A DNA stretch of 58,086 nucleotides from Geobacteraceae bacterium GWC2_55_20 (lineage in GTDB: Bacteria; Desulfobacterota; Desulfuromonadia; Geobacterales; Pseudopelobacteraceae): NCBI GenBank assembly GCA_001802125.1, contig MGZK01000031.1:1-58086 (forward strand), read 5' to 3'. Made by a program: the position numbers and the translations under genes. Positions 1 to 8,547 of this stretch are shown in pieces. The notes under the pieces were generated by a model. It was not told the DNA's origin, searched no databases, and saw nothing but the letters and a program-made list of their open reading frames with translations. Numbering within the stretch: the first letter of the stretch is position 1; each line of letters begins with the position of its first letter.

Positions 1-2
1 GA

Positions 3-428
3 TCTGGCGACGGGGTTGAACACCTGGTTTCGGTGATCACCGGCTACCTCCCGGAAGGGCCGGCAATGTTTCCGGATGATATCCTGACCGACATGCCGGA
101 AAAGTTCATTGTGGCCGAGATGATCCGCGAGAAGGTTTTTCGCCTGACCCGTGACGAGATTCCCTATTCGACCGCGGTCGTGGTGGAGAGTTTCATCGAG
201 CGCGAAAACGGGGTGATCGCCATTTCGGCGGCGATCATGCTGGAACGGGAAACGCAAAAAGGGATCATCATTGGCAAACGCGGCGAGATGTTGAAGCGGA
301 TCGGCAGCCAGGCCCGCCAGGACATCGAGCGCCTGCTCGACACCAGGGTGTTTCTGGAACTGTTCGTAAAGGTAGTGGAAAACTGGAGTGAGCGTCCCTC
401 CCAACTGAGAGAACTGGGGTACGAATGA
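3..428 (+). CDS. era: GTPase Era, C-terminal part (5' end outside window)
   Basis: The frame is open from base 3 and gives about 141 residues; the GTPase domain lies upstream of the window. What is visible is the linker after the G domain and the type II KH domain, with the GXXG-type loop GKRG in the stretch [19 protein letters not shown] and the usual Era ending ([11 protein letters not shown]). Era binds the 3' end of 16S rRNA through this KH domain and takes part in 30S maturation. The stop overlaps the start of der by 4 bases (ATGA), so the two ribosome-assembly GTPases are translationally coupled. Identification rests on the KH domain and on the neighbour. Confidence 0.93.
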   Translation, partial: SGDGVEHLVSVITGYLPEGPAMFPDDILTDMPEKFIVAEMIREKVFRLTRDEIPYSTAVVVESFIERENGVIAISAAIMLERETQKGIIIGKRGEMLKRIGSQARQDIERLLDTRVFLELFVKVVENWSERPSQLRELGYE

Positions 429-1780
429 AACCGTTAGTAGCAATTGTAGGTCGCCCCAACGTAGGTAAATCGACTTTTTTCAACCGTCTTCTGGGTCATC
501 GTCGCGCCATCGTGGACGATACTCCCGGTGTGACACGTGATCGCAATTACGCCGATATCACCCGCTTTGAAAAACCATTTATCCTGATCGATACCGGCGG
601 ATTCGAGCCGGTAACCGAAAACCGCCTGCTGCAGCAGATGCGCGAACAGTCCCGTCTTGCCATTGACGAGGCCGACGTGATCATTTTCATGATGGATGCC
701 AGAAGTGGCCTGACTCCGGCTGATATCGAAGTGGCCGGTATGTTGCGCAAAGTTAAAAAACCGGTCTTTTACGTAGTCAATAAAGTCGATGGAGAAAAGC
801 TGGAAAATGATTCGATGGAGTTCTATTCGCTGGGAGTGGATCAGCTGTACACCATTTCTGCCGAGCACAACCGGGGCGTGATCGACCTGGTGGAAAACAT
901 CATCGAGGTTTTTCCACCGGCCGATGCCGCCGATGCCGAGCAGAACGTAACGCGTATCGCCGTTGTGGGGCGTCCCAACGTCGGCAAGTCGTCTCTCGTG
1001 AACCGGCTGCTCGGTTATGAGCGGGTCGTGGCCAATCCGACCGCCGGCACCACCCGAGATTCGGTTGATACACCCTTTGTCTGCAATAAAAAACCTTACG
1101 TTCTGATCGACACCGCCGGTATCCGCCGCAAGGGCAAAACTACGGAAAAGCTGGAAAAATACAGCGTCTGTGATGCGCTGCGCAGCATTGAAAAGGCCGA
1201 TGTGGTTCTGATGGTGATCGATGCCGAGGAAGGGGTCACTGAACAGGACGAGCGTATTGCCGGATACATCCATGAGGCCGGCAAGGGCTGCGTTTTTGTG
1301 ATAAACAAGTGGGATGTCCTGGAAAAGGATAATGCCACCCTGGGGATTTACATCGACAAGATCAGAACCGGGTTCAAATATCTTGCCTATGCGCCGATTG
1401 TCTGTGTGTCCGCCAAGACCGGGCAACGTACCGGCAAGATCATAACCACCGTGGATGCCGTAATGGAGCAGTTCTGCAAGCGGGTTTCCACCTCCGAGCT
1501 GGTGCAGGTTTTCAACGAGGCTACCGACGCTCACCATGCCCCACTTTCGCACGGCCGCAGGGTTAAATTCTACTTTGCCACCCAGGTTGCCACACGTCCT
1601 CCCGCCTTCGTGATCTTTACAAACCAGCCCGAGAACATCCATTACTCATACGAACGCTATCTGATCAACAAGTTCAGGGAAGCCTTCGGTTTTGATGGCG
1701 TTCCCCTGCGAATCATGTTCCGTGGCAGGGACAAAACATCAACTTCATCCCGCGCGAAATCAGCCGGTTCCAGAACATGA
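425..1780 (+). CDS. der: ribosome-assembly GTPase Der (EngA)
   Basis: This 451-residue protein has two tandem GTPase domains, the hallmark of Der. The first P-loop is GRPNVGKST at residues 9-17, followed by a DTPGVTRD switch. The second P-loop GRPNVGKSS is near residue 182, and NKXD motifs (NKVD, NKWD) follow in each domain. A KH-like C-terminal domain comes after that. Der acts in 50S subunit maturation. The start ATG overlaps the era stop. The last residues ([18 protein letters not shown]) are a hydrophilic tail of no recognised function; Der tails vary between species. Confidence 0.96.
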   Translation: MKPLVAIVGRPNVGKSTFFNRLLGHRRAIVDDTPGVTRDRNYADITRFEKPFILIDTGGFEPVTENRLLQQMREQSRLAIDEADVIIFMMDARSGLTPADIEVAGMLRKVKKPVFYVVNKVDGEKLENDSMEFYSLGVDQLYTISAEHNRGVIDLVENIIEVFPPADAADAEQNVTRIAVVGRPNVGKSSLVNRLLGYERVVANPTAGTTRDSVDTPFVCNKKPYVLIDTAGIRRKGKTTEKLEKYSVCDALRSIEKADVVLMVIDAEEGVTEQDERIAGYIHEAGKGCVFVINKWDVLEKDNATLGIYIDKIRTGFKYLAYAPIVCVSAKTGQRTGKIITTVDAVMEQFCKRVSTSELVQVFNEATDAHHAPLSHGRRVKFYFATQVATRPPAFVIFTNQPENIHYSYERYLINKFREAFGFDGVPLRIMFRGRDKTSTSSRAKSAGSRT

Positions 1781-1868
1781 TCAACCCTATAAAGGCTTTA
1801 CTTTGTGGGGAGTGTTACGGTACTATTCGTCAGTTTTTAATCCTTGTTCAACTTAGGAAAAGTCCCGC

Positions 1869-3539
1869 ATGAGCCTGGTAGGTAACCTCGAAGATCTCGG
1901 ACTCGGAGAAATTCTGCAGATTGTCAGTCTCAGCAGGAAGACCGGAGTCCTTTCCCTCAGCAGCAGGGGCAGGGATGGTTCGATATATTTCCGTAAGGGG
2001 CAGGTTGTCAGGGCATCATCCAGTACTTTTCAGCAGAGTCTTGGCGAGGTATTGATCCAAAAAGGGGTGATTGATATTGCCGTGCTTCGCAAGTCACTTT
2101 CTGTTCAGCAGGAACAGGGCTTCCGCGAACGCCTGGGTGTCATCCTGGTCAAGAATTTCGGCGTATCTCAGGATATTGTAGAAGAGGTCGTGCGTGAACA
2201 AATCGAGAATGTAGTATTTTCGCTTTTTGCCTGGGCGGAAGGTTCTTTTAAATTCCTGGTTCAGGACGAGATGGAAACCATAGACGGTACCATGATGGAT
2301 CCGTTGCAGTTCATGCTTGACCAGGGCTTGAATCCGCAGTTTCTGGCGATGGAGGGGACCAGGATTCTTGACGAGAAACGCCATGCCGCCGAAAGTGGAT
2401 TTGATGCTGATGGTTCCATGGAAGATGATGCCGATCTTGTTTTTGATCTGGTGGATGCGAGCGGTTCCAAACCATCCAGGCCGGATGAGGTGAAACAGTC
2501 GATTGTTGTGGTGGACGATGACGGACCCACCTTGCGTGCAATCACCGATGGATTGAGAGAATTCGGTTTTGTAGTGCATGCGCTGACCCGTAGTGAAGAT
2601 ACCCTGATCAAGGTTGATACACTTCATCGCGGCGGAGATCTGCCAATTGTCGTGATTGACCTGATCATGCCCAAAATGGACGGTTCAGGTGTTTTGGGCG
2701 GAATTGAACTGCTTGAACTGCTGCATAATAATTTCAAAAATCTCAGGATTATCGTAATTTCGGATTATCATCACGCCGATGCCGAAGTAAAAGTTCATGA
2801 TGCAGGTTATCCTTTTTTGCTGAAACCACGGCGGGTTGAAATCAACAACCAGACATTGCTGCAAAACTTTATCTCTCAGCTGCTTTTTAATATTCGAAAC
2901 ACGACGGATGCCGTGGATCTTGCCGGTTGCAAGGAACGTTACAATCTCGGCGATGAACTGCGTATCGAGATGGGGGATGACGAGGATGTTCCGTCTTCCA
3001 CTGAATCCGCCGCCAATAGCGGTGGGCTTTCGTTACTGCGTGGCATGCTGGAAGAGCTTAATAACCCGGAGTTGCAAGGTGGCGTTCTTCTGCTTGTGCT
3101 TCGTTTTGCGTCCGAGTTTTTCAACCGGGCGATTGTATTCACGGTGGAGAACAGCATCGTCTACGGTTCCGGACAGTTTGGTATTTCAGGCGGCAAGGCA
3201 GGCGGTGACGAAAGAGTCCGGGCAATTCATTTCCCATTGGATGCGGATTCTGTTTTTAAGAAGTCCCACCTGACCGGGCAGTCTGATGTATTCAAGCCGG
3301 CATTGACTGCGGTTGACAAACGGATATTCGATCAATTGGGTGGTGGAGTTCCGGAACAGGTATTTGTCGGCCCGATAGTCAGCCAATCAAGGTTAATCGG
3401 ATTTTTATATGGCGACAACCTGCCTGGCAGAGACCCTATTCCTGACACTGACTCTCTGGCAATATTCCTGTCTCAGGCCGGAATTGTGATGGAAAAAACT
3501 TTATTGGAAAGACGACTGCAAGAAAGGGTTAGCGCGTGA
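1869..3539 (+). CDS. DUF4388 - response-regulator receiver - GAF-like protein, first gene of Che operon
   Basis: This 556-residue cytoplasmic protein opens the chemosensory operon. Residues 1-160 match the DUF4388 pattern seen in many deltaproteobacterial signalling proteins (GNLEDLGLGEILQIVSLSRK, then GSIYFRKGQVVRA). Residues 210-325 form a receiver domain with acidic pocket D216-D218, phospho-acceptor D264 in VVIDLIMPKMDG and K319. Residues 385-550 resemble a GAF-type sensor fold. The receiver suggests phosphorylation by the CheA encoded two genes downstream; that is inference. The start follows AGGAAAA by 6 bases. The stop overlaps the GTG start of the next cheY. The role of DUF4388 is not known to me. 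Confidence 0.85.
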   Translation: MSLVGNLEDLGLGEILQIVSLSRKTGVLSLSSRGRDGSIYFRKGQVVRASSSTFQQSLGEVLIQKGVIDIAVLRKSLSVQQEQGFRERLGVILVKNFGVSQDIVEEVVREQIENVVFSLFAWAEGSFKFLVQDEMETIDGTMMDPLQFMLDQGLNPQFLAMEGTRILDEKRHAAESGFDADGSMEDDADLVFDLVDASGSKPSRPDEVKQSIVVVDDDGPTLRAITDGLREFGFVVHALTRSEDTLIKVDTLHRGGDLPIVVIDLIMPKMDGSGVLGGIELLELLHNNFKNLRIIVISDYHHADAEVKVHDAGYPFLLKPRRVEINNQTLLQNFISQLLFNIRNTTDAVDLAGCKERYNLGDELRIEMGDDEDVPSSTESAANSGGLSLLRGMLEELNNPELQGGVLLLVLRFASEFFNRAIVFTVENSIVYGSGQFGISGGKAGGDERVRAIHFPLDADSVFKKSHLTGQSDVFKPALTAVDKRIFDQLGGGVPEQVFVGPIVSQSRLIGFLYGDNLPGRDPIPDTDSLAIFLSQAGIVMEKTLLERRLQERVSA

Positions 3540-3916
3540 CTAGAAAAACAATCTTGATTGCAGATGACTCGGCAGCGATGCGGGCCATGCTCATATCAAT
3601 AGTTGAACCTCTTGGTGACTTCAGGGTCGTGGAGGCTTGCAGTGGTTTTGAGGCGCTGAGGCTGTTGCCGCGAGAGCAGGTTGACCTGATACTAACCGAC
3701 ATCAACATGCCGGACATAAATGGACTGGAGTTGATCAGTTATCTTCGCAACAACCCGAATTATACCCATATTCCGGTTTTCATAATTTCAACCGAGGGTA
3801 GTGCGAAAGATATAGAAAAGGGTAAACTTCTCGGCGCAAACGAGTATCTGATCAAGCCTTTTGATCCGGCGCATCTGCAGAAACTGATCGAGTCGTATCT
3901 GTATAAAGTCCATTAA
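3536..3916 (+). CDS. cheY: CheY-like response regulator (stand-alone receiver)
   Basis: This is a 126-residue single receiver domain: D10-D11 acidic pair, phospho-acceptor D55 in LILTDINMPD, S85/T86 switch region and K107 in LIKPFD. With no output domain it would act by protein contact, as CheY does, or as a phosphate sink. It starts at a GTG embedded in the stop codon of the preceding gene (GTGA), which implies coupled translation. cheA begins 19 bases after its stop. It is one of two single-domain receivers in this operon. Confidence 0.93.
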   Translation: MTRKTILIADDSAAMRAMLISIVEPLGDFRVVEACSGFEALRLLPREQVDLILTDINMPDINGLELISYLRNNPNYTHIPVFIISTEGSAKDIEKGKLLGANEYLIKPFDPAHLQKLIESYLYKVH

Positions 3917-3935
3917 ATTCCAGTCAGGGATTCAT

Positions 3936-6041
3936 ATGAGTGATCACGGCACAACCGCACATAACAAGGCCATCAAGGATTTTCTAGCTGAGGCGGAGGA
4001 AATAGTTGAACAGCTCGGAACCGAATTGGCCGACCTTTCCGACATGGCTGAAGGCGGTGACTTCAATCCTGACATACTTAATTCCATTTTCAGGGGCGCC
4101 CATTCCTTGAAGGGCCTGGCGGGGATGTTCGGCTTTACCGAGATCTCGGAACTGTCCCACAATCTGGAAAACCTGCTCGACTGGTTGCGGTTGGGTAAAA
4201 TTCCTCTGAATCAGCAACTGATGCCGGTCCTGTTTGATTCTCACGACCTTTTGACGTCTCTTGTGAGAACGCTTTCCGATGGTGAGAACCACAGCAAGTC
4301 CGATGAAATTGCAGCGTGCATTTCAAAGATCAATGCCCGTCTTGCACCTCCTGAAAAAACTGTCGGAAGCTCTCCTTTGGAGTCTCTCGGCTTATCCGAA
4401 CAGGTGACCGGAGCCTTGACGGAATATGAAGAGCATCGACTGCTTGATAATATCTCCAAGGGCCGCACTATTTTCAATGTCCACACTTCCTTTGACTTAT
4501 GCACGTTTGATCAGGAACTGTCGTCTGTAACCGATATTCTCAAGACTTGCGGAGAAGTAGTCAGCACATTACCCAGTGCGGGCGGGAACATCGAAACCCA
4601 TATAGACTTTGATATTCTTTTCGGATCAACACGCCAGCTTGCTGACCTGAAATGCATGGTGGAGAGCGATGCGGTTTCGGTGAGGCAACTGGGGGCTTCT
4701 ACAGCCGCAATTAACCCGACACCTTCCGAGCTTCCTCGCATATCAACCTTTGTTGCCCCGCCACCGGTTCCGGATATTAATACAGGTGTGACCGTTCAAC
4801 AGCCGGCGGTTGCTCCGGCTCCAGCAAGCGATGAGACAGCATTGAGCGCCAAAAGCATGAGCAGAACGGTGCGTGTGGATATCGGAAAGCTGGATGAGTT
4901 GATGAACATCGTGGGCGAGCTCGTGCTGGCGCACTCTACCATTGCGGGAGTCACTGCAAAGATGCGCAACGAAGGTTACTCGCGCATGGCGATCGAGCTG
5001 GGCAAGGCTGCCAAAGGTTTGGAACGCAAGCTTACCGATCTGCAGAAGGGGGTTATGGAAATACGCATGATCCCTGTTGGTCAGTTGTACGAAAAAATGT
5101 CACGAATAGTCCGCAAGATATCCAGGGAACAGGGTAAAAAAGTCGAACTGAAGTTTTTCGGCGCCGATACTGAGCTTGATAAACTGATTGTCGAGGACAT
5201 CTCCGACCCGATGATGCATATCATTCGCAATGCCATCGACCATGGCATCGAGTCACGCGAAACCCGCATTGCTCGCGGCAAGGACGAAAAGGGAACGATC
5301 CGGATATCTTCATTCCAAAAGGGTAACCACGTTGTTATCGAGGTTGAGGATGACGGTAACGGCATTGACGTGGAGAAGGTCAAAAACAAGGCGCTTCAGA
5401 AAGGATTGGTCAGCGATATCAGCTCCATGTCCGAGCGTGAGGCGATTGACCTGCTGTTCCTGCCCGGCTTCTCCACGGCTGACAAGGTTAGCGAGGTTTC
5501 CGGCCGTGGAGTCGGAATGGATGTCGTTAAAAACAACATCGCCGCAATATCAGGCATGGTGGATATCGAGACCCGCAAAGGAGAGGGAAGCCGCTTCATC
5601 ATCACGCTGCCGATTACACTGGCGATAATCAAGGCCTTGATAATCAGCTGCAGCGGCAGGACCTATGCTCTCCCGATTACCTCGGTTCTCGAATCACTGC
5701 TGATGACAGATCGTGAAATCATGACGGTTGAGCGTAAAGAGGTAATACAGCTACGCGAGTCAACCTTGCCGTTATTGCGGCTGGAGCGTTACTTTGACAT
5801 CAGCCGTTCCGTTGAGAGGCCGCATGAATTCTATGTGGTTGTTGTCGGAGTCGCGGAGAAACGTCTCGGTATCGTGGTTGACGATCTTCTCGGTCAACAG
5901 GATATAGTTATAAAACCGCTGGGAGAAGCGTTCAAACGTTTTCGAGGAATATCCGGCGCCGCCGACCTTGGAGACCAACGCACAATTCTCGTTCTTGACG
6001 TCGGTGGAATAGTCAACGAAACGATGCGCTCAGGAAACTGA
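3936..6041 (+). CDS. cheA: chemotaxis-type histidine kinase CheA
   Basis: The 701-residue protein has the classic CheA order. The Hpt domain carries phospho-acceptor H56 in RGAHSLKGLAGMFG. A long variable P2-like region runs to about residue 300. The P3 dimerisation helices start near residue 309 (RVDIGKLDELMNIVGELVL). The ATPase has the N box HIIRNAIDHG near 428, G1 VEDDGNGID and G2 GRGVGMDVV. A C-terminal CheW-like domain follows from about 590. There is no fused receiver, so phosphate must go to the separate receivers, CheB or the DUF4388 protein. It is cytoplasmic and expected to sit in an array with the two CheW proteins here. No receptor gene lies nearby. Confidence 0.97.
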   Translation: MSDHGTTAHNKAIKDFLAEAEEIVEQLGTELADLSDMAEGGDFNPDILNSIFRGAHSLKGLAGMFGFTEISELSHNLENLLDWLRLGKIPLNQQLMPVLFDSHDLLTSLVRTLSDGENHSKSDEIAACISKINARLAPPEKTVGSSPLESLGLSEQVTGALTEYEEHRLLDNISKGRTIFNVHTSFDLCTFDQELSSVTDILKTCGEVVSTLPSAGGNIETHIDFDILFGSTRQLADLKCMVESDAVSVRQLGASTAAINPTPSELPRISTFVAPPPVPDINTGVTVQQPAVAPAPASDETALSAKSMSRTVRVDIGKLDELMNIVGELVLAHSTIAGVTAKMRNEGYSRMAIELGKAAKGLERKLTDLQKGVMEIRMIPVGQLYEKMSRIVRKISREQGKKVELKFFGADTELDKLIVEDISDPMMHIIRNAIDHGIESRETRIARGKDEKGTIRISSFQKGNHVVIEVEDDGNGIDVEKVKNKALQKGLVSDISSMSEREAIDLLFLPGFSTADKVSEVSGRGVGMDVVKNNIAAISGMVDIETRKGEGSRFIITLPITLAIIKALIISCSGRTYALPITSVLESLLMTDREIMTVERKEVIQLRESTLPLLRLERYFDISRSVERPHEFYVVVVGVAEKRLGIVVDDLLGQQDIVIKPLGEAFKRFRGISGAADLGDQRTILVLDVGGIVNETMRSGN

Positions 6042-6046
6042 CAATC

Positions 6047-6847
6047 ATGTACAAGAGCTATTTCGGATTCAGGGAAAAACCGTTCAGCAAGACACCGGAC
6101 CCGCGTTTTCTTTTTTTGAGTCGCGTCCATGACGAAGCTCTGGCCCGGTTGGAATTTGTCGTCCGTGAACGTGAAATCGCGGTGCTTACCGGCGAAATCG
6201 GCTGCGGGAAAACAACCTTGTCGCGTGCGTTGATGGACCGCCTCGGAGACGGTTACAGGTTTTGCTACATTGTAAACCCGCGTCTCAACGCGATGGAGTT
6301 CCTGCGCACCTTTGCCAGGATTCTGAATGTAGAGCAGCCGGCTGACGCAAAAGATGCCCTGATCGATCAAATACATACCGCGGTGTATTCGTCCAACCAG
6401 GATGGCATCTGTCCGGTTCTGATTGTTGACGAAGCGCAAATGATCACGGACGGTGAAGTCTTTGACGAGATAAGACTTTTGACAAATTTTCAGCTCGATG
6501 ACCGCAATCTGCTTGGTGTTGTCATCATGGGCCAGCCGGAACTCAGGCAGATGATGTCCACCAGCCGTTTTGAGCCGCTCAGGCAGAGAATCTCGCTGCA
6601 TTATCACCTGCCGCCGCTTGCGCTGGATGAAATTATGGAGTACCTGGATTTCAGGCTTGAGGCTGCCGGTGGATCCAGCGGTCTTTTTACTCCTGATGCA
6701 GTTCAACGGATACATGAACTTACCGGCGGAGTGCCGCGTAAAATAAATACCATGGCGACCAACGCACTGCTGGTGGCCTTTGGAAGCGATGCGGCCCTGA
6801 TAGATTCGGATGTTATTAACGAAATCAAAGACGAACTGATGATTTAG
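6047..6847 (+). CDS. ExeA/GspA-like AAA ATPase inside the Che operon
   Basis: This 266-residue protein matches the ExeA-type AAA family: N-terminal YFGFREKPFSKTPDPRFLFL, Walker A GEIGCGKT at 49-56, Walker B VLIVDEAQ with D128-E129, and the family ending GGVPRKINTMATNALL. Relatives include ExeA/GspA, which help place the type II secretion secretin in the cell wall, and transposition proteins such as TnsC/MuB-like ATPases. It starts 5 bases after the cheA stop and precedes cheW, so it is certainly co-transcribed. It lacks the transmembrane segment and peptidoglycan-binding domain of full-length ExeA. Its role in a chemosensory pathway is unknown. Energy-dependent placement of the array or of an envelope machine is only a guess. 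Confidence 0.85.
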   Translation: MYKSYFGFREKPFSKTPDPRFLFLSRVHDEALARLEFVVREREIAVLTGEIGCGKTTLSRALMDRLGDGYRFCYIVNPRLNAMEFLRTFARILNVEQPADAKDALIDQIHTAVYSSNQDGICPVLIVDEAQMITDGEVFDEIRLLTNFQLDDRNLLGVVIMGQPELRQMMSTSRFEPLRQRISLHYHLPPLALDEIMEYLDFRLEAAGGSSGLFTPDAVQRIHELTGGVPRKINTMATNALLVAFGSDAALIDSDVINEIKDELMI

Positions 6848-6858
6848 GCGGTACGGAC

Positions 6859-7632
6859 ATGGATCTGGCTAAAATAAGAAAAAAATCCCTTCAATCCCAG
6901 GCGCAACCGGCACAGAACCCATTGCCGCGAAAAACCCCGGCCTCTGTCGTCATGCCTGCGAACCCCGAGACCATGGAAGATACCTCGAATCCGGATGATA
7001 CAGATTTTTTTAAAAACATAATTACACCAATCACCCCTGATTATAATACCCTGCAAACGCAAATATTCTCCGTTGCTCCGGGTCCTGAAAAGCCGGACAT
7101 TGTCAGGGATCCGATTGAAGTCATCATGGCCGGCAGAAGTGCTGCCGGATGTGATGAAGAAGTAGCGCTTGCGGATGAGGAGTTCATCATCGAAGCGGCA
7201 TCTGATCTGGAATTTCTCTGTTTCAGGGTTTCCGATGAGTTTTATGGCATCAATATCATGGATATCAAGGAAATTATCAAACCGCGTGAAGTTACCGAGG
7301 TTCCCCGTGCTCCGGCCTTTGTAACCGGGGTATTGTCGTTGCGCGGCACGATTATTCCGGTTATCGACATGCGCTTGCGGCTCGGTCTGGTTCGTGATCA
7401 ACTGACCGGTAAAGAGCGAATTGTTGTCATTAAAAAAAGCAACGACTCATTCAGTGGACTGCTGGTGGATGAGGTGATTCAGGTGGTAAGAATAAATAAG
7501 GATGCTGTTGAACCCGCGCCTGCAATTCTTGAAGGGATTGATCGTGATTTTGTCTTCGGAATTGGCCGTTCCGATGGCAGATTGTTGATAATTCTGAACC
7601 TTGAAAGTATTGCCGATATTCATTTGTGCTGA
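6859..7632 (+). CDS. cheW: CheW-like scaffold protein with long N-terminal extension
   Basis: This protein has 257 residues, against about 160 for a plain CheW. Residues 1-110 are polar, proline-rich and of low complexity, so probably a disordered tail. The CheW fold begins around residue 115 (LEFLCFRVSDEFYGINIMDI) and includes VPRAPAFVTGVLSLRGTIIP, the usual CheW signature. CheW links CheA to receptors. The added tail could bind another operon product, but nothing in the sequence shows which. The start has only a weak GGCGG site 7 bases upstream. Confidence 0.9.
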   Translation: MDLAKIRKKSLQSQAQPAQNPLPRKTPASVVMPANPETMEDTSNPDDTDFFKNIITPITPDYNTLQTQIFSVAPGPEKPDIVRDPIEVIMAGRSAAGCDEEVALADEEFIIEAASDLEFLCFRVSDEFYGINIMDIKEIIKPREVTEVPRAPAFVTGVLSLRGTIIPVIDMRLRLGLVRDQLTGKERIVVIKKSNDSFSGLLVDEVIQVVRINKDAVEPAPAILEGIDRDFVFGIGRSDGRLLIILNLESIADIHLC

Positions 7633-7642
7633 GGGGAGCCGT

Positions 7643-8041
7643 ATGCTGAAAAAGAGAATTCTCGTTGTTGAAGATGAAGAAAGCCTTCTTAAGCTTGAGA
7701 CTATTCTTCTGACGATAAAGGGTTTCGAAGTAGTCGGAGTTTTTAACGGTCAGATGGCGATTGATAAGCTGGCTACGGAAGATTTTAATCTGGTTCTTCT
7801 GGATATCATGCTTCCGGACATTGATGGTTTCGAGATCTGCCGGCACATCAGGCAAAACCCTCGAACCTCGACACTGCCGATAGTGATGCTGACCGCCAAA
7901 AAATCCCGGGAAGACCAGGAACGGGGTATGCTTTGTGGCGCAAATTCTTATCTGCACAAGCCGTTCAAGTCGGCCATGATCATTGAAGAAATCAACAGAT
8001 TGTTAAAAGACGATCAGAGTGGAAACTGTCATGGAAGGTGA
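7643..8041 (+). CDS. cheY: CheY-like response regulator (second receiver)
   Basis: This is a 132-residue receiver domain with E10-D11, phospho-acceptor D54 in VLLDIMLPDIDG and K106 in YLHKPFKS. An open frame extends 14 codons further upstream into cheW. The ATG at 7643 is chosen because it lies 4 bases after a strong GAGGGGAG site and starts at the canonical MLKKRILVVEDE. The end overlaps the next cheW. LDIMLPDIDGFEICRHIR resembles the receivers of full response regulators more than classical CheY, so it may not be the flagellar or motor output. Confidence 0.9.
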   Translation: MLKKRILVVEDEESLLKLETILLTIKGFEVVGVFNGQMAIDKLATEDFNLVLLDIMLPDIDGFEICRHIRQNPRTSTLPIVMLTAKKSREDQERGMLCGANSYLHKPFKSAMIIEEINRLLKDDQSGNCHGR

Positions 8042-8507
8042 TCTGAATGACATCCAGCTGGCATGTTTCAGCCTGGGGGACAAACTTTTTGCAGTGGATA
8101 TCATGCGGATCAGGGAAATACTCCTTCCCCAGAAGCTCTCCAGCCTTCCGCGCGCCTCCGAACTTCTCGATGGTGTAATCAACCTTCGCGGAAGTGTCAT
8201 TCCGGTGATGAACATGCGCAAGCGTTTCTCCATGCCCGCCGGTGAAAATATCAAAACCGGCAAGCTGTTGATTGTATCGCTTGCAAAACAGATGCTTGCG
8301 TTGATGGTGGATGACGTAATGGAGGTTATAACAGTTCCGGCCCGTGATATTAAACCACCGATTCTACTGTCATCCGATGTCGGCATGGAATATCTGGTCG
8401 GGGTCTGTCTGTCTAACGAGCGGGTTTTTATGATTTTGAATGTCGATTCGCTTTTAGGTTCAAGTGATCTTCCTCTCTCTAATCATATGAGCAAGTCTAC
8501 CAAGTAA
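8031..8507 (+). CDS. cheW: CheW-like scaffold protein
   Basis: This 158-residue CheW domain has no extension. It contains CFSLGDKLFAVDIMRIREI and the signature LPRASELLDGVINLRGSVIP. The ATG at 8031 is preferred because GGAAA lies 6 bases upstream. A GTG four codons earlier (8019) is possible; either start overlaps the end of the preceding receiver gene. Two distinct CheW proteins in one operon suggest two array subtypes or a CheW-only ring alongside the CheA-linked one; that is inference. Confidence 0.92.
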   Translation: MEGDLNDIQLACFSLGDKLFAVDIMRIREILLPQKLSSLPRASELLDGVINLRGSVIPVMNMRKRFSMPAGENIKTGKLLIVSLAKQMLALMVDDVMEVITVPARDIKPPILLSSDVGMEYLVGVCLSNERVFMILNVDSLLGSSDLPLSNHMSKSTK

Positions 8508-8547
8508 TACCAGAAACCAATCCCTGTATCTTCGGAGTTGACTTCAT

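Noticed and set aside
434-1642. 402-residue open frame on the minus strand opposite der
   Set aside because: It lies entirely within der, whose two GTPase domains are unmistakable; the antisense translation shows no family features and no start signal.
5894-6715. 273-residue minus-strand frame opposite the end of cheA and the ATPase gene
   Set aside because: Both sense genes have intact motifs; this frame is a shadow.
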